A stretch of 64,000 nucleotides of DNA from CAWKGV01 sp963849305 (GCA_963849305.1 CAWKGV010000022.1:186001-250000), one strand, 5' to 3'. Positions 27,244 through 39,013 are shown, counted from the first letter of the stretch. The notes: generated by a model from the sequence alone, not told the origin. Numbers and translations are program-made.

Positions 27244-27387
27244 TCAGCGGAACAGCTTGGTCGCATCCCCGATGGTGTTGGCGACACCCCATAGCAGCGG
27301 GATGCCGACCAGCGCCCAGAACACCACCAGCTTCACGCCCGTACCCCTGACTCGCTGCGGCCGGTCGTAGTTGCTCGATATGCTCAT
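27244..27387 (-). CDS. MFS transporter small subunit (OxlT-associated), 47 residues
   Basis: ATG 27387 with GGAGAG 5 bases upstream. The N-terminal half is polar (MSISSNYDRPQRVRGTG), then comes a single hydrophobic helix (KLVVFWALVGIPLLWGVANT) and the tail DATKLFR. The pattern of a helix containing VGIPLxWGV and an end in KLF matches the small proteins annotated in other proteobacteria as 'MFS transporter small subunit'. It starts 21 bases after the stop of the oxalate/formate antiporter gene, so the two are cotranscribed and probably act as a pair in the inner membrane. Too short for most gene finders. Confidence 0.72.
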   Translation of the reverse strand: MSISSNYDRPQRVRGTGVKLVVFWALVGIPLLWGVANTIGDATKLFR

Positions 27388-27408
27388 CGCGTCTCTCCGC
27401 GTCGCCGG

Positions 27409-28797
27409 TCAGATTTCAGCAGCCTGAACGCGCAGGACGTGGCGCTCGTGGACCGCACGCATCAGCAGGTTGCAGACCAGCCCAATCAGCAAAAGGCCGG
27501 CCATGATATACATGGTCACGTTGTAGGCGTCCGCCTTGGCTACGCCATGATTGATCTGGTACTGGCGGATGTAGTTCACCAGTACCGGTCCGAACACGCC
27601 AGCGGCCGACCAGGCGGTGAGCAGCCGGCCATGGATCGCGCCGACATAGCGCACGCCGAACACGTCCCTCAGGTAAGCGGGGATGGTGGAAAAGCCGCCG
27701 CCATACATGCTGATGATGATCAGGTAGCAGATCACGAACAGCGCGATGCTACCGATGTGACCGGATGTGGGAACCAGTGCATAGAGCAGCATTCCCAGGA
27801 TGAAGAACACGCAGTAGGTGGTCTTGCGCCCGATATAGTCGGACGTGCTCGCCCAAAAGAACCGGCCGCCCATGTTGAACAGGCTGAGCAGCCCCACGAA
27901 CCCGGCGGCGGCGACCGCGGTGATGCGGCCCGGGAACATCTCCTGCGCCATCGCCGAAGCCTGACCGAGCACGCCGATCCCGGCGGTCACGTTCAGGCAC
28001 AGTACCCACCACAGCAGCCAGAATTGCGGCGTCGCGATCGCGGTATCGACATGCACGTTCTCGGTGGTGATCAGGCCTCTGGACTGTGCCGGCGCGATAT
28101 ACCCGGCGGGGTGCCAGCCCTCGGCCGGAACCCGCACGATCCAGGCGCCGATCGACATGAAGCAGAAATAGATCACCCCGAGCACCAGGAAGGTCTCCGC
28201 GACGCCGATATGCGTGGGCGAGGAGAAGACCGCCATCAGCTTCACCGACAGCGGCGATGCGATCATCGCGCCGCCTCCGAAGCCCATGATCGCCATGCCG
28301 GTGGCCATGCCCGGCCGGTCCGGAAACCAAGTGATCAGCGCCTTCACCGGAGAAATGTAGCCGATGCCCAGACCACATCCGCCCAGGATGCCGTAGCCGA
28401 AATAGATCAACCAAAGGCTGTGCAGATGAACGCCGAGCGCGGAGACCAGGAAGCCGCCGCCGAAACAACACGCTGCCGTAAGCATCGCCTTGCGCGGTCC
28501 CACGCGGTCCAGCCAGAAGCCCGCGACAGCGGCGGACACGCCCAATAGGACGATCGCGATGCTGAAGATCCAGCCAAGCTCGGTCAGCTTCCAATCGGCG
28601 GGTGCCGATTTGGTAATGCCGATCAGCTTGGTCATCGGCAAATTGAACACGCTGAACGCGTATGCCTGGCCAATGCACAGGTGGACGCAAAGCGCGGCCG
28701 GTGGCACCAGCCATCGACTGAAGCCGGGGCCGGCGACGATGCGTTCCCGGCTAAGAAGACCAGGCCCGCCGCGCTGCGGCATGGTTGCGGAACTCAT
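27409..28797 (-). CDS. oxlT: oxalate/formate antiporter-type MFS transporter
   Basis: 462-residue major facilitator with 12 predicted helices. OxlT-family landmarks are the start WLVPPAALCVHLCIGQAYAFSVFNLPM and the post-TM helix block YGILGGCGLGIGYISPVKALITWFPDRPGMATG. The family exchanges oxalate for formate or transports related small acids. ATG 28797 is preceded by AGGGGG at 9 bases. It follows fdsD by 71 bases on the same strand and is followed by its small-subunit gene, linking transport directly to formate oxidation. Oxalate-degrading enzymes (oxalyl-CoA decarboxylase, formyl-CoA transferase) are not in the window, so formate rather than oxalate may be the physiological cargo. Confidence 0.85.
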   Translation of the reverse strand: MSSATMPQRGGPGLLSRERIVAGPGFSRWLVPPAALCVHLCIGQAYAFSVFNLPMTKLIGITKSAPADWKLTELGWIFSIAIVLLGVSAAVAGFWLDRVGPRKAMLTAACCFGGGFLVSALGVHLHSLWLIYFGYGILGGCGLGIGYISPVKALITWFPDRPGMATGMAIMGFGGGAMIASPLSVKLMAVFSSPTHIGVAETFLVLGVIYFCFMSIGAWIVRVPAEGWHPAGYIAPAQSRGLITTENVHVDTAIATPQFWLLWWVLCLNVTAGIGVLGQASAMAQEMFPGRITAVAAAGFVGLLSLFNMGGRFFWASTSDYIGRKTTYCVFFILGMLLYALVPTSGHIGSIALFVICYLIIISMYGGGFSTIPAYLRDVFGVRYVGAIHGRLLTAWSAAGVFGPVLVNYIRQYQINHGVAKADAYNVTMYIMAGLLLIGLVCNLLMRAVHERHVLRVQAAEI

Positions 28798-28868
28798 GGA
28801 CGGAGCCCCCTGTGGTAGCGCTTCGTAATTATCGATCCCGGAGGTCGGGGCCAATATCAATTTTGAAA

Positions 28869-29078
28869 TTAGCCCGATCCGCGCAGCCTTTCAACAGCGA
28901 CGCGCACTAGTGGATCGAGCTTGTCGCCGTCGAGCGCCGGCAGGATCGCCGCCCTCATACGCGGATCCCAGAACTTACGCAGGTGATCGGTAATGGCATC
29001 GACGGCCTTGTCGTGCGGCTGGTGAGCGAAGAACCGGCCGATCTGGTTCGCCATGTAGGCCAGCTTGTCAGGCGACAT
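28869..29078 (-). CDS. fdsD: NAD-dependent formate dehydrogenase delta subunit
   Basis: 69 residues beginning MSPDKLAYMANQIGRFF, with HLRKFWDPRMRAAI in the centre, both diagnostic of FdsD. FdsD is an assembly factor for the FdsABG enzyme rather than a redox subunit. The ATG lies within the end of fdhD (11-base overlap), so it is translated by coupling. Last fds gene before oxlT. Confidence 0.92.
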   Translation of the reverse strand: MSPDKLAYMANQIGRFFAHQPHDKAVDAITDHLRKFWDPRMRAAILPALDGDKLDPLVRVAVERLRGSG

Positions 29079-29892
29079 GCTGCACGGCCTCCAGGTCGAT
29101 CCGATGCGCGTGGGTGAACACCTCGAATCCATCGGCACGCGCGACGCCGATCAGGGTGATAGCAGCCGCCTCGGCGATCCGGACCGCAAGCGCGGTGGGT
29201 GCCGAGACCGCGACGATCACGGGAGCGCCGATCATGGCCGCCTTCTGCACCAGCTCCACGGAGAGACGGCTGCTGAGCAGCACGATCCCGTCGGCGGCCG
29301 GCACACCTGCGTGGGCCAGCGCGCCGGCCAGCTTGTCGAGCGCGTTGTGCCGGCCGACATCCTCGCGCACCGCGACCAGCCCGCGCGCGGGGCTCCAGAA
29401 TCCGGCCGCGTGGACGGCGTGAGTGCGCTGGTTCAGGCGCTGGCCGACCGGCAGCGCCGTCATCGCGGCGGATACCTGAGCGGCGCTGAAAGCCGCGCGC
29501 GTGGTCACGGGCGCGGGCGGGCGTACGGCCGCGGCCAAGCTTTCGATGCCGCACAACCCGCACCCGCTTGGCCCCGCCAGACGGCGCCGGCGGGCTTCCG
29601 CCGCTCCTGCCCGCTCCTCGCCGAGCCACATCCGCAGCTCGATCCCGTCCGCTCCCGGAACCACCGTGAGTTCCTCGATCTCCTCGGCCCGTGCGACGAT
29701 GCCTTCGGTCAGGCTGAAGCCGGTCGCGAAGTCCTCCAGGTCGGCGGGGCTGGCCAGCATGACGGCGAGCGTCGCCCGGTTGTAGGTGAACGCGACCGGT
29801 GTCTCCTCCGGGATCTCGCGCACACCGCTTTCCGCCTCACCGCTCCGGCAGGCGGTGCGCGGAACAGTTCGGGCGGGCGGCGGCAAGCTCAT
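29068..29892 (-). CDS. fdhD: formate dehydrogenase accessory sulfurtransferase FdhD
   Basis: 274 residues. FdhD passes sulfur from a cysteine desulfurase to the molybdenum/tungsten cofactor of formate dehydrogenase. Visible are PVAFTYNRATLAVMLASP, DFATGFSLTEGI, the cysteine motif CGLCGIES (sulfur-transfer Cys pair), and the cofactor-binding region VGRHNALDKLAG with LSSRLSVELVQKAA. The start overlaps the fdsA stop as ATGA, and the end overlaps fdsD. Its place inside the fds operon is usual. Confidence 0.95.
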   Translation of the reverse strand: MSLPPPARTVPRTACRSGEAESGVREIPEETPVAFTYNRATLAVMLASPADLEDFATGFSLTEGIVARAEEIEELTVVPGADGIELRMWLGEERAGAAEARRRRLAGPSGCGLCGIESLAAAVRPPAPVTTRAAFSAAQVSAAMTALPVGQRLNQRTHAVHAAGFWSPARGLVAVREDVGRHNALDKLAGALAHAGVPAADGIVLLSSRLSVELVQKAAMIGAPVIVAVSAPTALAVRIAEAAAITLIGVARADGFEVFTHAHRIDLEAVQHVA

Positions 29893-32729
29893 TCGGCCGG
29901 AACGGGTTCGATCCGGCGGCTCTGCTCGCTAAGTGCCCGGTATTCGCGTTGCCAATCCGTTGGCCCGTTGGAGGGCGAGACCTGCACCGCCGTCACCTTG
30001 TACTCAGGGCAGCTCGTGGCCCAGTCGGCGTAATCGGTCGTGACCACGTTCGCCTGAGTGTCGGGATGGTGGAAGGTGGTGTACACTACGCCAGGGGCAA
30101 CTCGGTCCGTGATCAGCGCGCGCAGCGCCGTCTCGCCCGATCGGCTGGCCAGCCGTACCCAGTCGCCATCGCGGACGCCGCGCTGCTCCGCGTCGTGCGG
30201 ATGGATCTCCAGCCGGTCTTCCTCGTGCCAGATCTCGTTGGCGGTGCGCCGGGTCTGCGCGCCGACATTGTACTGCGACAGGATGCGCCCGGTCGTGAGC
30301 AGTAGCGGGAACCGCGGGCCGGTTCGCTCGTCGGTGGGTACATATTCGGTGACCACGAAATGCCCCTTGCCGCGCACGAACTCGCCGATATGCATGACCG
30401 GCGTGCCCTCGGGCGCCGCCTCATTGCACGGCCACTGGATCGAGCCCAGCCGCTCCAGCTTCTCGAACGACACGCCCGAGAAGGTCGGCGTCGTGGCCGC
30501 GATCTCGTCCATGATCTCGGAAGGATGCTTGTAGTTCATCGGCAGGCCGATCGCGTTGGCTATCGCCTGCGTCGCCTCCCAGTCCGCCAATCCCGCGCGC
30601 GGGGCCATGACCTTGCGCACCAGGTTGATGCGGCGCTCGGCGTTGATGAAGGTGCCGTCTTTCTCCAGGAAGCTCGATCCCGGCAGGAATACGTGCGCGT
30701 AATTGGCGGTCTCGTTCAAGAACAGGTCGTGGATAACCACGCACTCCATCGCCTTCAGTCCTTCGGTGACATGGTGCGTGTCGGGGTCGGACTGCACGAT
30801 GTCCTCGCCCTGGATGTAGATGCCCCGGAACGTGCCGTCGCAGGCAGCGTCCAGCATGTTGGGGATGCGCAATCCAGGTTCCGGGTCCAGCTTCAGGTTC
30901 CAGAGATTTTCGTATATCGCGCGCGTGGCGGGGTTCTCGATATGGCGGTAGCCGGGCAGCTCGTGCGGAAACGAGCCCATGTCGCACGAGCCTTGGACGT
31001 TGTTCTGCCCGCGCAGCGGGTTCACGCCCACGCCGGGGCGGCCGATATTGCCCGTCGCCATCGCGAGATTGGCGAGCGCCATGACTGCCGTCGTGCCCTG
31101 GCTGTGCTCGGTGACGCCGAGCCCGTAATAGATCGCGCCGTTCCCGCCCGTGGCGTAGAGCCGCGCCGCGGCACGGATCAACTCGGCTGGCACGCTGCTG
31201 AGCTTGGCAACTTCCTCGGGACTGTTGCGCGGCTCGGCCACGAACGCGGCCCAGTCGCGGAACGCATCCTGCTCGCAACGCGTGCGCACGAATTTCTCGT
31301 CCACCAGGCCCTCGGTGACGATCACGTGGGCCATCGCGCTCAGCATCGCGACATTCGTGCCAGGTCGCAGCGGCAGATGATAGGTCGCCTCAATGTGCGG
31401 GGTGCGCACGAGGTCGATGCGGCGCGGATCGAGCACGATCAGCTTGGCGCCCTGGCGCAGCCGCTTCTTCATCCGCGACGCGAAGACCGGGTGTCCATCG
31501 GTCGGATTGGCGCCAACCACCAGCACCACGTCGGCATGATCAACGGAATCGAAATCCTGCGTGCCGGCCGAGGTGCCGAAGGTCGTGCTCAAACCATAGC
31601 CGGTCGGCGAGTGGCAGACGCGGGCGCAGGTATCGATATTGTTGTTGCCAAAACCGGCGCGCACCAGCTTTTGCACTAGATACGTCTCTTCATCGGTGCA
31701 GCGCGACGAAGTGATGCCGCCGATCGCGCCCACCCCATGCTCGGCCTGAATGCGGCGGAACTCGGAGGCAACCCGCCCGATCGCCTCCTCCCAGCTCACC
31801 GCGCGCCAGGGATCGGTGATCTTCTCGCGCAGCATCGGGGTCAGAATGCGGTCCGGGTGCATCGCATAGCCCCAGGCGAAGCGACCCTTCACGCAGGAAT
31901 GCCCGTGGTTGGCCTTTCCGTCCTTCCAGGGGACCATCCGCACCACTTGGTCGCCCTGCATCTCGGCCTTGAAGTTGCAGCCGACACCGCAATAGGCGCA
32001 GGTCGTGAGCACCGAGTGCTCGGGCTGGCCCATCTGCACCACGGTCTTCTCGATCAGCGAGCCCGTGGGGCAGGCTTGCACGCAGGCGCCGCATGAGACG
32101 CATTCCGAGGTGAGGAACGGCTCGTCTATGCCCGCGACGATCTTGGAGGCGAACCCCCGCCCTTCGACAGTGAGCGCGAAGGTCCCCTGCACTTCGTCGC
32201 AGGCGCGCACGCAGCGCGAGCAGACGATACAGCGCGCCGGATCGAACTGGAAATATGGATTCGAGGCGTCGATCGGGGCGTCCAGATGGTTCGCCCCTGC
32301 CTGGCCATAGCGGATCTCCCGTACCCCGACGATGCCCGCCGCTTCGTGGAATTCGCAGTTGCCCGCGACCGGCGAGGTGAGGGCGTCAAGCGGATGATCG
32401 GAGAGATACAGCTCCATCACCCCGCGGCGGATGCGGCGCACGCGCTCGGTGGTCGTGGAGACCTCCATGCCAGGGGCTACCGGCGTGGTGCACGACGCGG
32501 GCGTTCCGGCCCGGCCCTCGATCTCCACCAGGCACAGCCGGCAGGAGCCGAATGCTTCCAGCGTGTCGGTCGCGCACAGCTTCGGCACCTTGATGCCGGC
32601 CTCCATCGCCGCGCGCATTATCGATGTTCCGGCAGGGACCGTGATCTCTTGGCCGTCGATCGTGAGCGTGACCTGCTCGCTGACCTGGCTGGCGGGCGTG
32701 CCGTAATCGGTTTCTTGGATCAGGGCCAT
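29889..32729 (-). CDS. fdsA: NAD-dependent formate dehydrogenase alpha (catalytic) subunit
   Basis: 946 residues, bis-MGD molybdoenzyme oxidising formate to CO2. N-terminal [2Fe-2S] ligands C52, C63, C66, C80. Two ferredoxin-type clusters, C167/C170/C173/C177 and C210/C213/C216/C220. The N-terminal catalytic-domain cluster has C244/C247/C251 and C279. The Mo ligand is cysteine, C372-H373 in RVCHSPTGYG, so this is not a selenoprotein. The His-Cys3 site is abnormal: HPLDALTSPVAGNC (H112 to C125) has Ala116 and Ser119 where complex-I-like homologues have Cys, leaving only H112 and C125. GGGAGG lies before ATG 32729; the longer frame upstream overlaps fdsB and is rejected. Confidence 0.96.
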   Translation of the reverse strand: MALIQETDYGTPASQVSEQVTLTIDGQEITVPAGTSIMRAAMEAGIKVPKLCATDTLEAFGSCRLCLVEIEGRAGTPASCTTPVAPGMEVSTTTERVRRIRRGVMELYLSDHPLDALTSPVAGNCEFHEAAGIVGVREIRYGQAGANHLDAPIDASNPYFQFDPARCIVCSRCVRACDEVQGTFALTVEGRGFASKIVAGIDEPFLTSECVSCGACVQACPTGSLIEKTVVQMGQPEHSVLTTCAYCGVGCNFKAEMQGDQVVRMVPWKDGKANHGHSCVKGRFAWGYAMHPDRILTPMLREKITDPWRAVSWEEAIGRVASEFRRIQAEHGVGAIGGITSSRCTDEETYLVQKLVRAGFGNNNIDTCARVCHSPTGYGLSTTFGTSAGTQDFDSVDHADVVLVVGANPTDGHPVFASRMKKRLRQGAKLIVLDPRRIDLVRTPHIEATYHLPLRPGTNVAMLSAMAHVIVTEGLVDEKFVRTRCEQDAFRDWAAFVAEPRNSPEEVAKLSSVPAELIRAAARLYATGGNGAIYYGLGVTEHSQGTTAVMALANLAMATGNIGRPGVGVNPLRGQNNVQGSCDMGSFPHELPGYRHIENPATRAIYENLWNLKLDPEPGLRIPNMLDAACDGTFRGIYIQGEDIVQSDPDTHHVTEGLKAMECVVIHDLFLNETANYAHVFLPGSSFLEKDGTFINAERRINLVRKVMAPRAGLADWEATQAIANAIGLPMNYKHPSEIMDEIAATTPTFSGVSFEKLERLGSIQWPCNEAAPEGTPVMHIGEFVRGKGHFVVTEYVPTDERTGPRFPLLLTTGRILSQYNVGAQTRRTANEIWHEEDRLEIHPHDAEQRGVRDGDWVRLASRSGETALRALITDRVAPGVVYTTFHHPDTQANVVTTDYADWATSCPEYKVTAVQVSPSNGPTDWQREYRALSEQSRRIEPVPAE

Positions 32730-32749
32730 TGCTTGCCTCCCGACACGTT

Positions 32750-34345
32750 TCAAAATCCGGGCGCTGCTTCTCGCCCGCCACCCTCGTCCGCGACATGGGC
32801 CAGCGAGGCGATCACCGGCGCGCTGGACGAAAGCCGATGGAAGTCTTCGGGAAAATGGGTGATCGCGCTGATCACCGGATAGGGGATGAAGCCGCCGAGC
32901 GCGCACAGCGAGCCGAACTTCATCGTCTCGCACAGGTCGCGCACCAGCGCGAGGTTCGCCTCGACATCGCGTCCCGCGATGATGCGGTCGATCACCTCCA
33001 TCCCGCGTACCGAGCCGATGCGGCAGGGAGTGCATTTGCCGCAGGATTCGACGGCGCAGAACTCCATCGCGAAGCGCGCCTGCCGGGCCATGTCCACCGT
33101 GTCGTCAAACACCACGAGGCCGCCGTGGCCGATCAGCCCGTCGCGCGCGGCGAACGCCTCGTAGTCGAACGGCGTGTCGAACAACGCGGGCGGGAAATAG
33201 GCGCCGAGCGGGCCGCCAGCCTGCACCGCCCGCACCGCGCGCCCGGTGGCCGTGCCGCCGCCGATGTCCTCGACCAGCTCGCCCAGGGTGATCCCGAACG
33301 GCGCCTCGAACAGCCCGGCGCGGCGGATGTTGCCGGCGAGTTGGATCGGCATGGTGCCGCGCGAGCGCCCGAACCCGAGCTGGCGGTAGAACTCGGCGCC
33401 CTCCGCGACGATCACCGGCACGCTCGCCAATGTAATGACGTTGTTAACCACCGTCGGTTCGCCGTACAGGCCCTTATGGGCCGGCAGCGGCGGCTTGGCG
33501 CGAACTTGCCCCCGTTTGCCCTCAAGGCTCTCCAGAAGCGAGGTCTCCTCGCCACATACGTAAGCGCCCGCGCCTACCCGCTGCTCGATCTCGAACGCGA
33601 ACTCGGAGCCGAGCACGCGCGACCCGAGCAGGCCGCCGCGCCGCGCCGCCGCCAGCGCGCGGTCGAACGCAGCAGCGGCGTGCGGGTATTCCGAGCGGGT
33701 GTACACCCAGCCCTTGGCCGCACCCACGGCGACGCCCGCGATCACCATGCCCTCGATGAGCAGGAACGGATCGCCCTCCATCAGCATACGGTCGGCGAAC
33801 GTGCCGGAATCGCCCTCGTCGGCGTTGACGACGATGTGCTTACGCGTCCCGGCGGCCTCCGCCGTCGTCCGCCATTTGATCCCGGTCGGGAAGCCCGCGC
33901 CGCCACGGCCACGCAGGCCGGAGCGCGCCACCTCCTCAATAATCGCCGCCGGCCCGATCTCAATTGCCCGAGCTAGGCCCTTCAAGCCGCCCTGCGCGCG
34001 GTAGTCGTCAAGCGAGGAGGGATCGACGGTGCCGCAGCGAGCAAACACAAGCCTAGTCTGGCGGGCCAGGAACGGCATGGTCTCGGGCTGGCCAAGACGA
34101 AGCTTGTGCGCCCCGCCGCTTAGCAGACCGGCCTCCAGCAGACCGGGTATATCGGACGGCGTCACCGGACCGTAGGCGATCCGCCCGGCCGGCGTCGCGA
34201 CCTCCACAATCGGCTCGAGCCAATAGAGGCCGCGCGAGCCAGTCCTGACCACCTTCACATCCGCCGTCGCCGCCAAGGCGGCCGCGACCGCATTGGCGCC
34301 AAGCGCGACCGCGCCGGCGTCGGCCGGGATGAAAACGCGCGTCAC
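32750..34345 (-). CDS. fdsB: NAD-dependent formate dehydrogenase beta subunit (NuoF-like)
   Basis: 531 residues. Diaphorase subunit carrying FMN, the NAD site and a [4Fe-4S] cluster. NAD/FMN region RSGLRGRGGAGFPTGIKW, then NADEGDSGTFADR; a central AYVCGEETSLLESLEGKRG; cluster ligands in ESCGKCTPCRIG and the later Cys in GSLCALGG. The N-terminal 150 residues are the extra thioredoxin-fold-like domain found in FdsB. Start is GTG 34345, overlapping the fdsG stop (GTGA), with GGAGGCGG upstream. Positioned 20 bases before fdsA. Confidence 0.94.
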   Translation of the reverse strand: MTRVFIPADAGAVALGANAVAAALAATADVKVVRTGSRGLYWLEPIVEVATPAGRIAYGPVTPSDIPGLLEAGLLSGGAHKLRLGQPETMPFLARQTRLVFARCGTVDPSSLDDYRAQGGLKGLARAIEIGPAAIIEEVARSGLRGRGGAGFPTGIKWRTTAEAAGTRKHIVVNADEGDSGTFADRMLMEGDPFLLIEGMVIAGVAVGAAKGWVYTRSEYPHAAAAFDRALAAARRGGLLGSRVLGSEFAFEIEQRVGAGAYVCGEETSLLESLEGKRGQVRAKPPLPAHKGLYGEPTVVNNVITLASVPVIVAEGAEFYRQLGFGRSRGTMPIQLAGNIRRAGLFEAPFGITLGELVEDIGGGTATGRAVRAVQAGGPLGAYFPPALFDTPFDYEAFAARDGLIGHGGLVVFDDTVDMARQARFAMEFCAVESCGKCTPCRIGSVRGMEVIDRIIAGRDVEANLALVRDLCETMKFGSLCALGGFIPYPVISAITHFPEDFHRLSSSAPVIASLAHVADEGGGREAAPGF

Positions 34346-34812
34346 GAAGCCGCCTCCAGCTCGGCTTGGACCCGCGCCGCGTCGATGCGACCAAGCGGTC
34401 GACCGTCCAACATCGCGGAAGGGGCCACGGCACAGAGGCCGAGGCAGAAAGCCGGCTCCAGGGTCAGGCCGCCATCCGCGCTGGTGGCGTGCCAGTCCAC
34501 CCCGAACCGCTCCCGCAACGCGGCGGCAACCCGGTCGCCGCCCATGGATTGGCAAGCTTCCGCCCGGCACAGGCGCAACACATGCCGCCCCGGCGGATGG
34601 CGGCGGAAGTCATGATAAAACGAGACAACGCCGTAAACCTCGGCGCGCGTCAGGTTGAACGCTCCCGCGAGCATCAACACCGCTGGTTCGGGCACATGGC
34701 CGAACGCGTCCTGCATCGCATGTAAGGCCGGAATGAGCCCGTCCGACCCGCGCAGGAATGGCGCGATAACGGCCGCGCCCCGCTCCGCGTCCCATGTTGT
34801 CTCATCCGCCAT
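34342..34812 (-). CDS. fdsG: NAD-dependent formate dehydrogenase gamma subunit (NuoE-like)
   Basis: 156 residues, thioredoxin-like [2Fe-2S] subunit passing electrons with FdsB. Cluster ligands are C-x4-C in LCRAEACQSMG and C-x3-C in FCLGLCAVAP. Helical N-terminus LIPALHAMQDAFGHVPEPAV and EVYGVVSFYHDF are typical of NuoE/FdsG. ATG 34812 is preferred to an upstream TTG/CTG-like extension. First gene of the fdsGBA-fdhD-fdsD-oxlT operon; the intergenic DNA upstream also holds the lon terminator. Confidence 0.93.
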   Translation of the reverse strand: MADETTWDAERGAAVIAPFLRGSDGLIPALHAMQDAFGHVPEPAVLMLAGAFNLTRAEVYGVVSFYHDFRRHPPGRHVLRLCRAEACQSMGGDRVAAALRERFGVDWHATSADGGLTLEPAFCLGLCAVAPSAMLDGRPLGRIDAARVQAELEAAS

Positions 34813-34876
34813 GACCCTTAGAAAAGGGTGGTGGGCGGCGGATTGCAAGCGACGGCGCGATTGCTGGCCGGAACGT

Positions 34877-34908
34877 AAAAAAACGGGCCGACGTAGGCGC
34901 CGGCCCGT
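34877..34908 (-). terminator. Rho-independent terminator of lon
   Basis: Read on the minus strand: ACGGGCCG, a 10-base loop, CGGCCCGT, then a run of seven T. It is a perfect 8-base GC stem followed by a T tract, 21 bases after the lon stop, oriented to end lon transcription before fdsG. Confidence 0.85.
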
Positions 34909-34928
34909 CCACAGACGTTAGTGATTTG

Positions 34929-37406
<2,478 letters not shown>

Positions 37407-37577
37407 GTTAGACCTCCTTCTGGACAGTCGCTGCGCGACCCGCCCGACGCCGGCACGGACCGCACCTCATGCAGGGGCTCACGCCCCCGTCATGTGGCGG
37501 GATATCGGCACCCCGGCCGAGGCGCGCAAGGTCTTGAAATCAGCGGCTCCCCGTGGCGGGGGGCGGGGCGCAATTCC

Positions 37578-38831
37578 TTAGGCGCTGGTCTCCACCCGCT
37601 CCTTGCCGTAGAGGTACAGCGGATTGGTACGAGATTCGGCCACTTCGCGGTTGATCACCACCTCCTCCACCCCATCCAATCCCGGAAGCTCGAACATGGT
37701 TCCGAGCAGGATCGCCTCCATGATGGAGCGGAGCCCTCGCGCGCCGGTCTTGCGCGCGATCGCCCGCGTCGCAACCGAGCGCAGCGCATCGTCGGTGAAG
37801 GAGAGCTTCACGCCCTCCATCTCGAACAGCCGGCCATATTGCTTGATCAGCGCGTTCTTCGGCCGGGTCAGGATTTCGACCAACGCGCCTTCGTCGAGAT
37901 CCTCCAACGTCGCGACCACCGGCAGGCGGCCAATGAACTCGGGGATCAGGCCGAATTTCAGCAGATCCTCGGGCTCCGCCTCGCGCAAAATCTGGCCCAT
38001 GCGCCGCTCGTCCTGTCCGCGGACCTCGGCTCCGTAGCCGATGCCCGAGCCCTTGCCGCGCGCGGAGATGATGCGTTCCAGGCCCGAGAATGCGCCCCCA
38101 CAGATGAACAAGATGTTCGTGGTATCGACTTGTAGGAATTCCTGCTGCGGGTGCTTGCGCCCGCCCTGCGGGGGCACCGAGGCGATAGTGCCCTCCATGA
38201 TCTTCAGCAGCGCCTGTTGGACGCCTTCGCCGGACACGTCCCGCGTGATCGACGGATTGTCGGATTTGCGGCTGATTTTATCAACCTCGTCGATATAGAC
38301 GATGCCGCGCTGCGCCCGCTCGACGTTGTAATCGGCCGACTGGAGCAGCTTGAGGATGATGTTCTCCACGTCCTCGCCGACGTAGCCGGCCTCGGTCAGC
38401 GTGGTGGCGTCGGCCATGGTGAACGGCACGTCCAGGATGCGCGCCAGCGTTTGGGCAAGCAGAGTCTTGCCCGAGCCCGTGGGGCCGACCAGCAGGATGT
38501 TCGACTTGGCGATCTCGACGTCGTTGTTCTTTTGCCCGTGGGCCAGCCGCTTGTAGTGGTTATGGACGGCGACCGATAGCACCCGCTTCGCGTGGTCCTG
38601 GCCGATCACGTAATCATCCAGCACCTTGCAGATCTCGCGCGGGGTCGGCACGCCGTCGCGCGACTTGACGAGATGTGTCTTGTGCTCCTCGCGGATGATG
38701 TCCATGCACAGCTCGACGCATTCGTCGCAGATGAACACCGTCGGCCCGGCGATGAGCTTACGCACCTCGTGCTGCGACTTGCCGCAGAACGAGCAATAAA
38801 GGGTGTTCTTGGAATCGCCGGACTTGCTCAT
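37578..38831 (-). CDS. clpX: ATP-dependent Clp protease ATP-binding subunit ClpX
   Basis: 417 residues. AAA+ unfoldase feeding ClpP. N-terminal C4 zinc domain YCSFCGKSQ with FICDECVELC, Walker A GPTGSGKT, Walker B IVYIDEVDKI, the pore loop GYVGED, and sensor-2 block GARGLRSIMEAIL. The ClpP-docking loop reads GLIPEFIGR/IGF-type region. ATG 38831 has AGGAG 5 bases upstream and is preferred to the ATG six bases earlier. Standard order tig-clpP-clpX-lon, all on the minus strand. Confidence 0.98.
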   Translation of the reverse strand: MSKSGDSKNTLYCSFCGKSQHEVRKLIAGPTVFICDECVELCMDIIREEHKTHLVKSRDGVPTPREICKVLDDYVIGQDHAKRVLSVAVHNHYKRLAHGQKNNDVEIAKSNILLVGPTGSGKTLLAQTLARILDVPFTMADATTLTEAGYVGEDVENIILKLLQSADYNVERAQRGIVYIDEVDKISRKSDNPSITRDVSGEGVQQALLKIMEGTIASVPPQGGRKHPQQEFLQVDTTNILFICGGAFSGLERIISARGKGSGIGYGAEVRGQDERRMGQILREAEPEDLLKFGLIPEFIGRLPVVATLEDLDEGALVEILTRPKNALIKQYGRLFEMEGVKLSFTDDALRSVATRAIARKTGARGLRSIMEAILLGTMFELPGLDGVEEVVINREVAESRTNPLYLYGKERVETSA

Positions 38832-39013
38832 GAGCACTCCTGTCCCGGGCGCGCTAGACCCGAGATGACTTTAGCCCCCGGGGGCCGAGCCGGACAAGGA
38901 TAAGCGCCTGTTCTGGGCCAAGTCTGTCACCCCGCTGCCACGGTGGGGCAATTGGGCATGACCGCCACCGCGGCTCCGAGATCGGGCGCGGCCCGCAATC
39001 TCCTGGAGCAGGT

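Noticed and set aside
37502..37530. possible sigma-32 promoter of lon (CTTG, 18 bases, CCGATATC)
   Set aside because: Only the -35 half fits well; the -10 half differs from the CYTATYT consensus, so it is mentioned but not called.
38838..39013. GC hairpin between clpP and clpX
   Set aside because: Short imperfect stems without a T run; not a convincing terminator.
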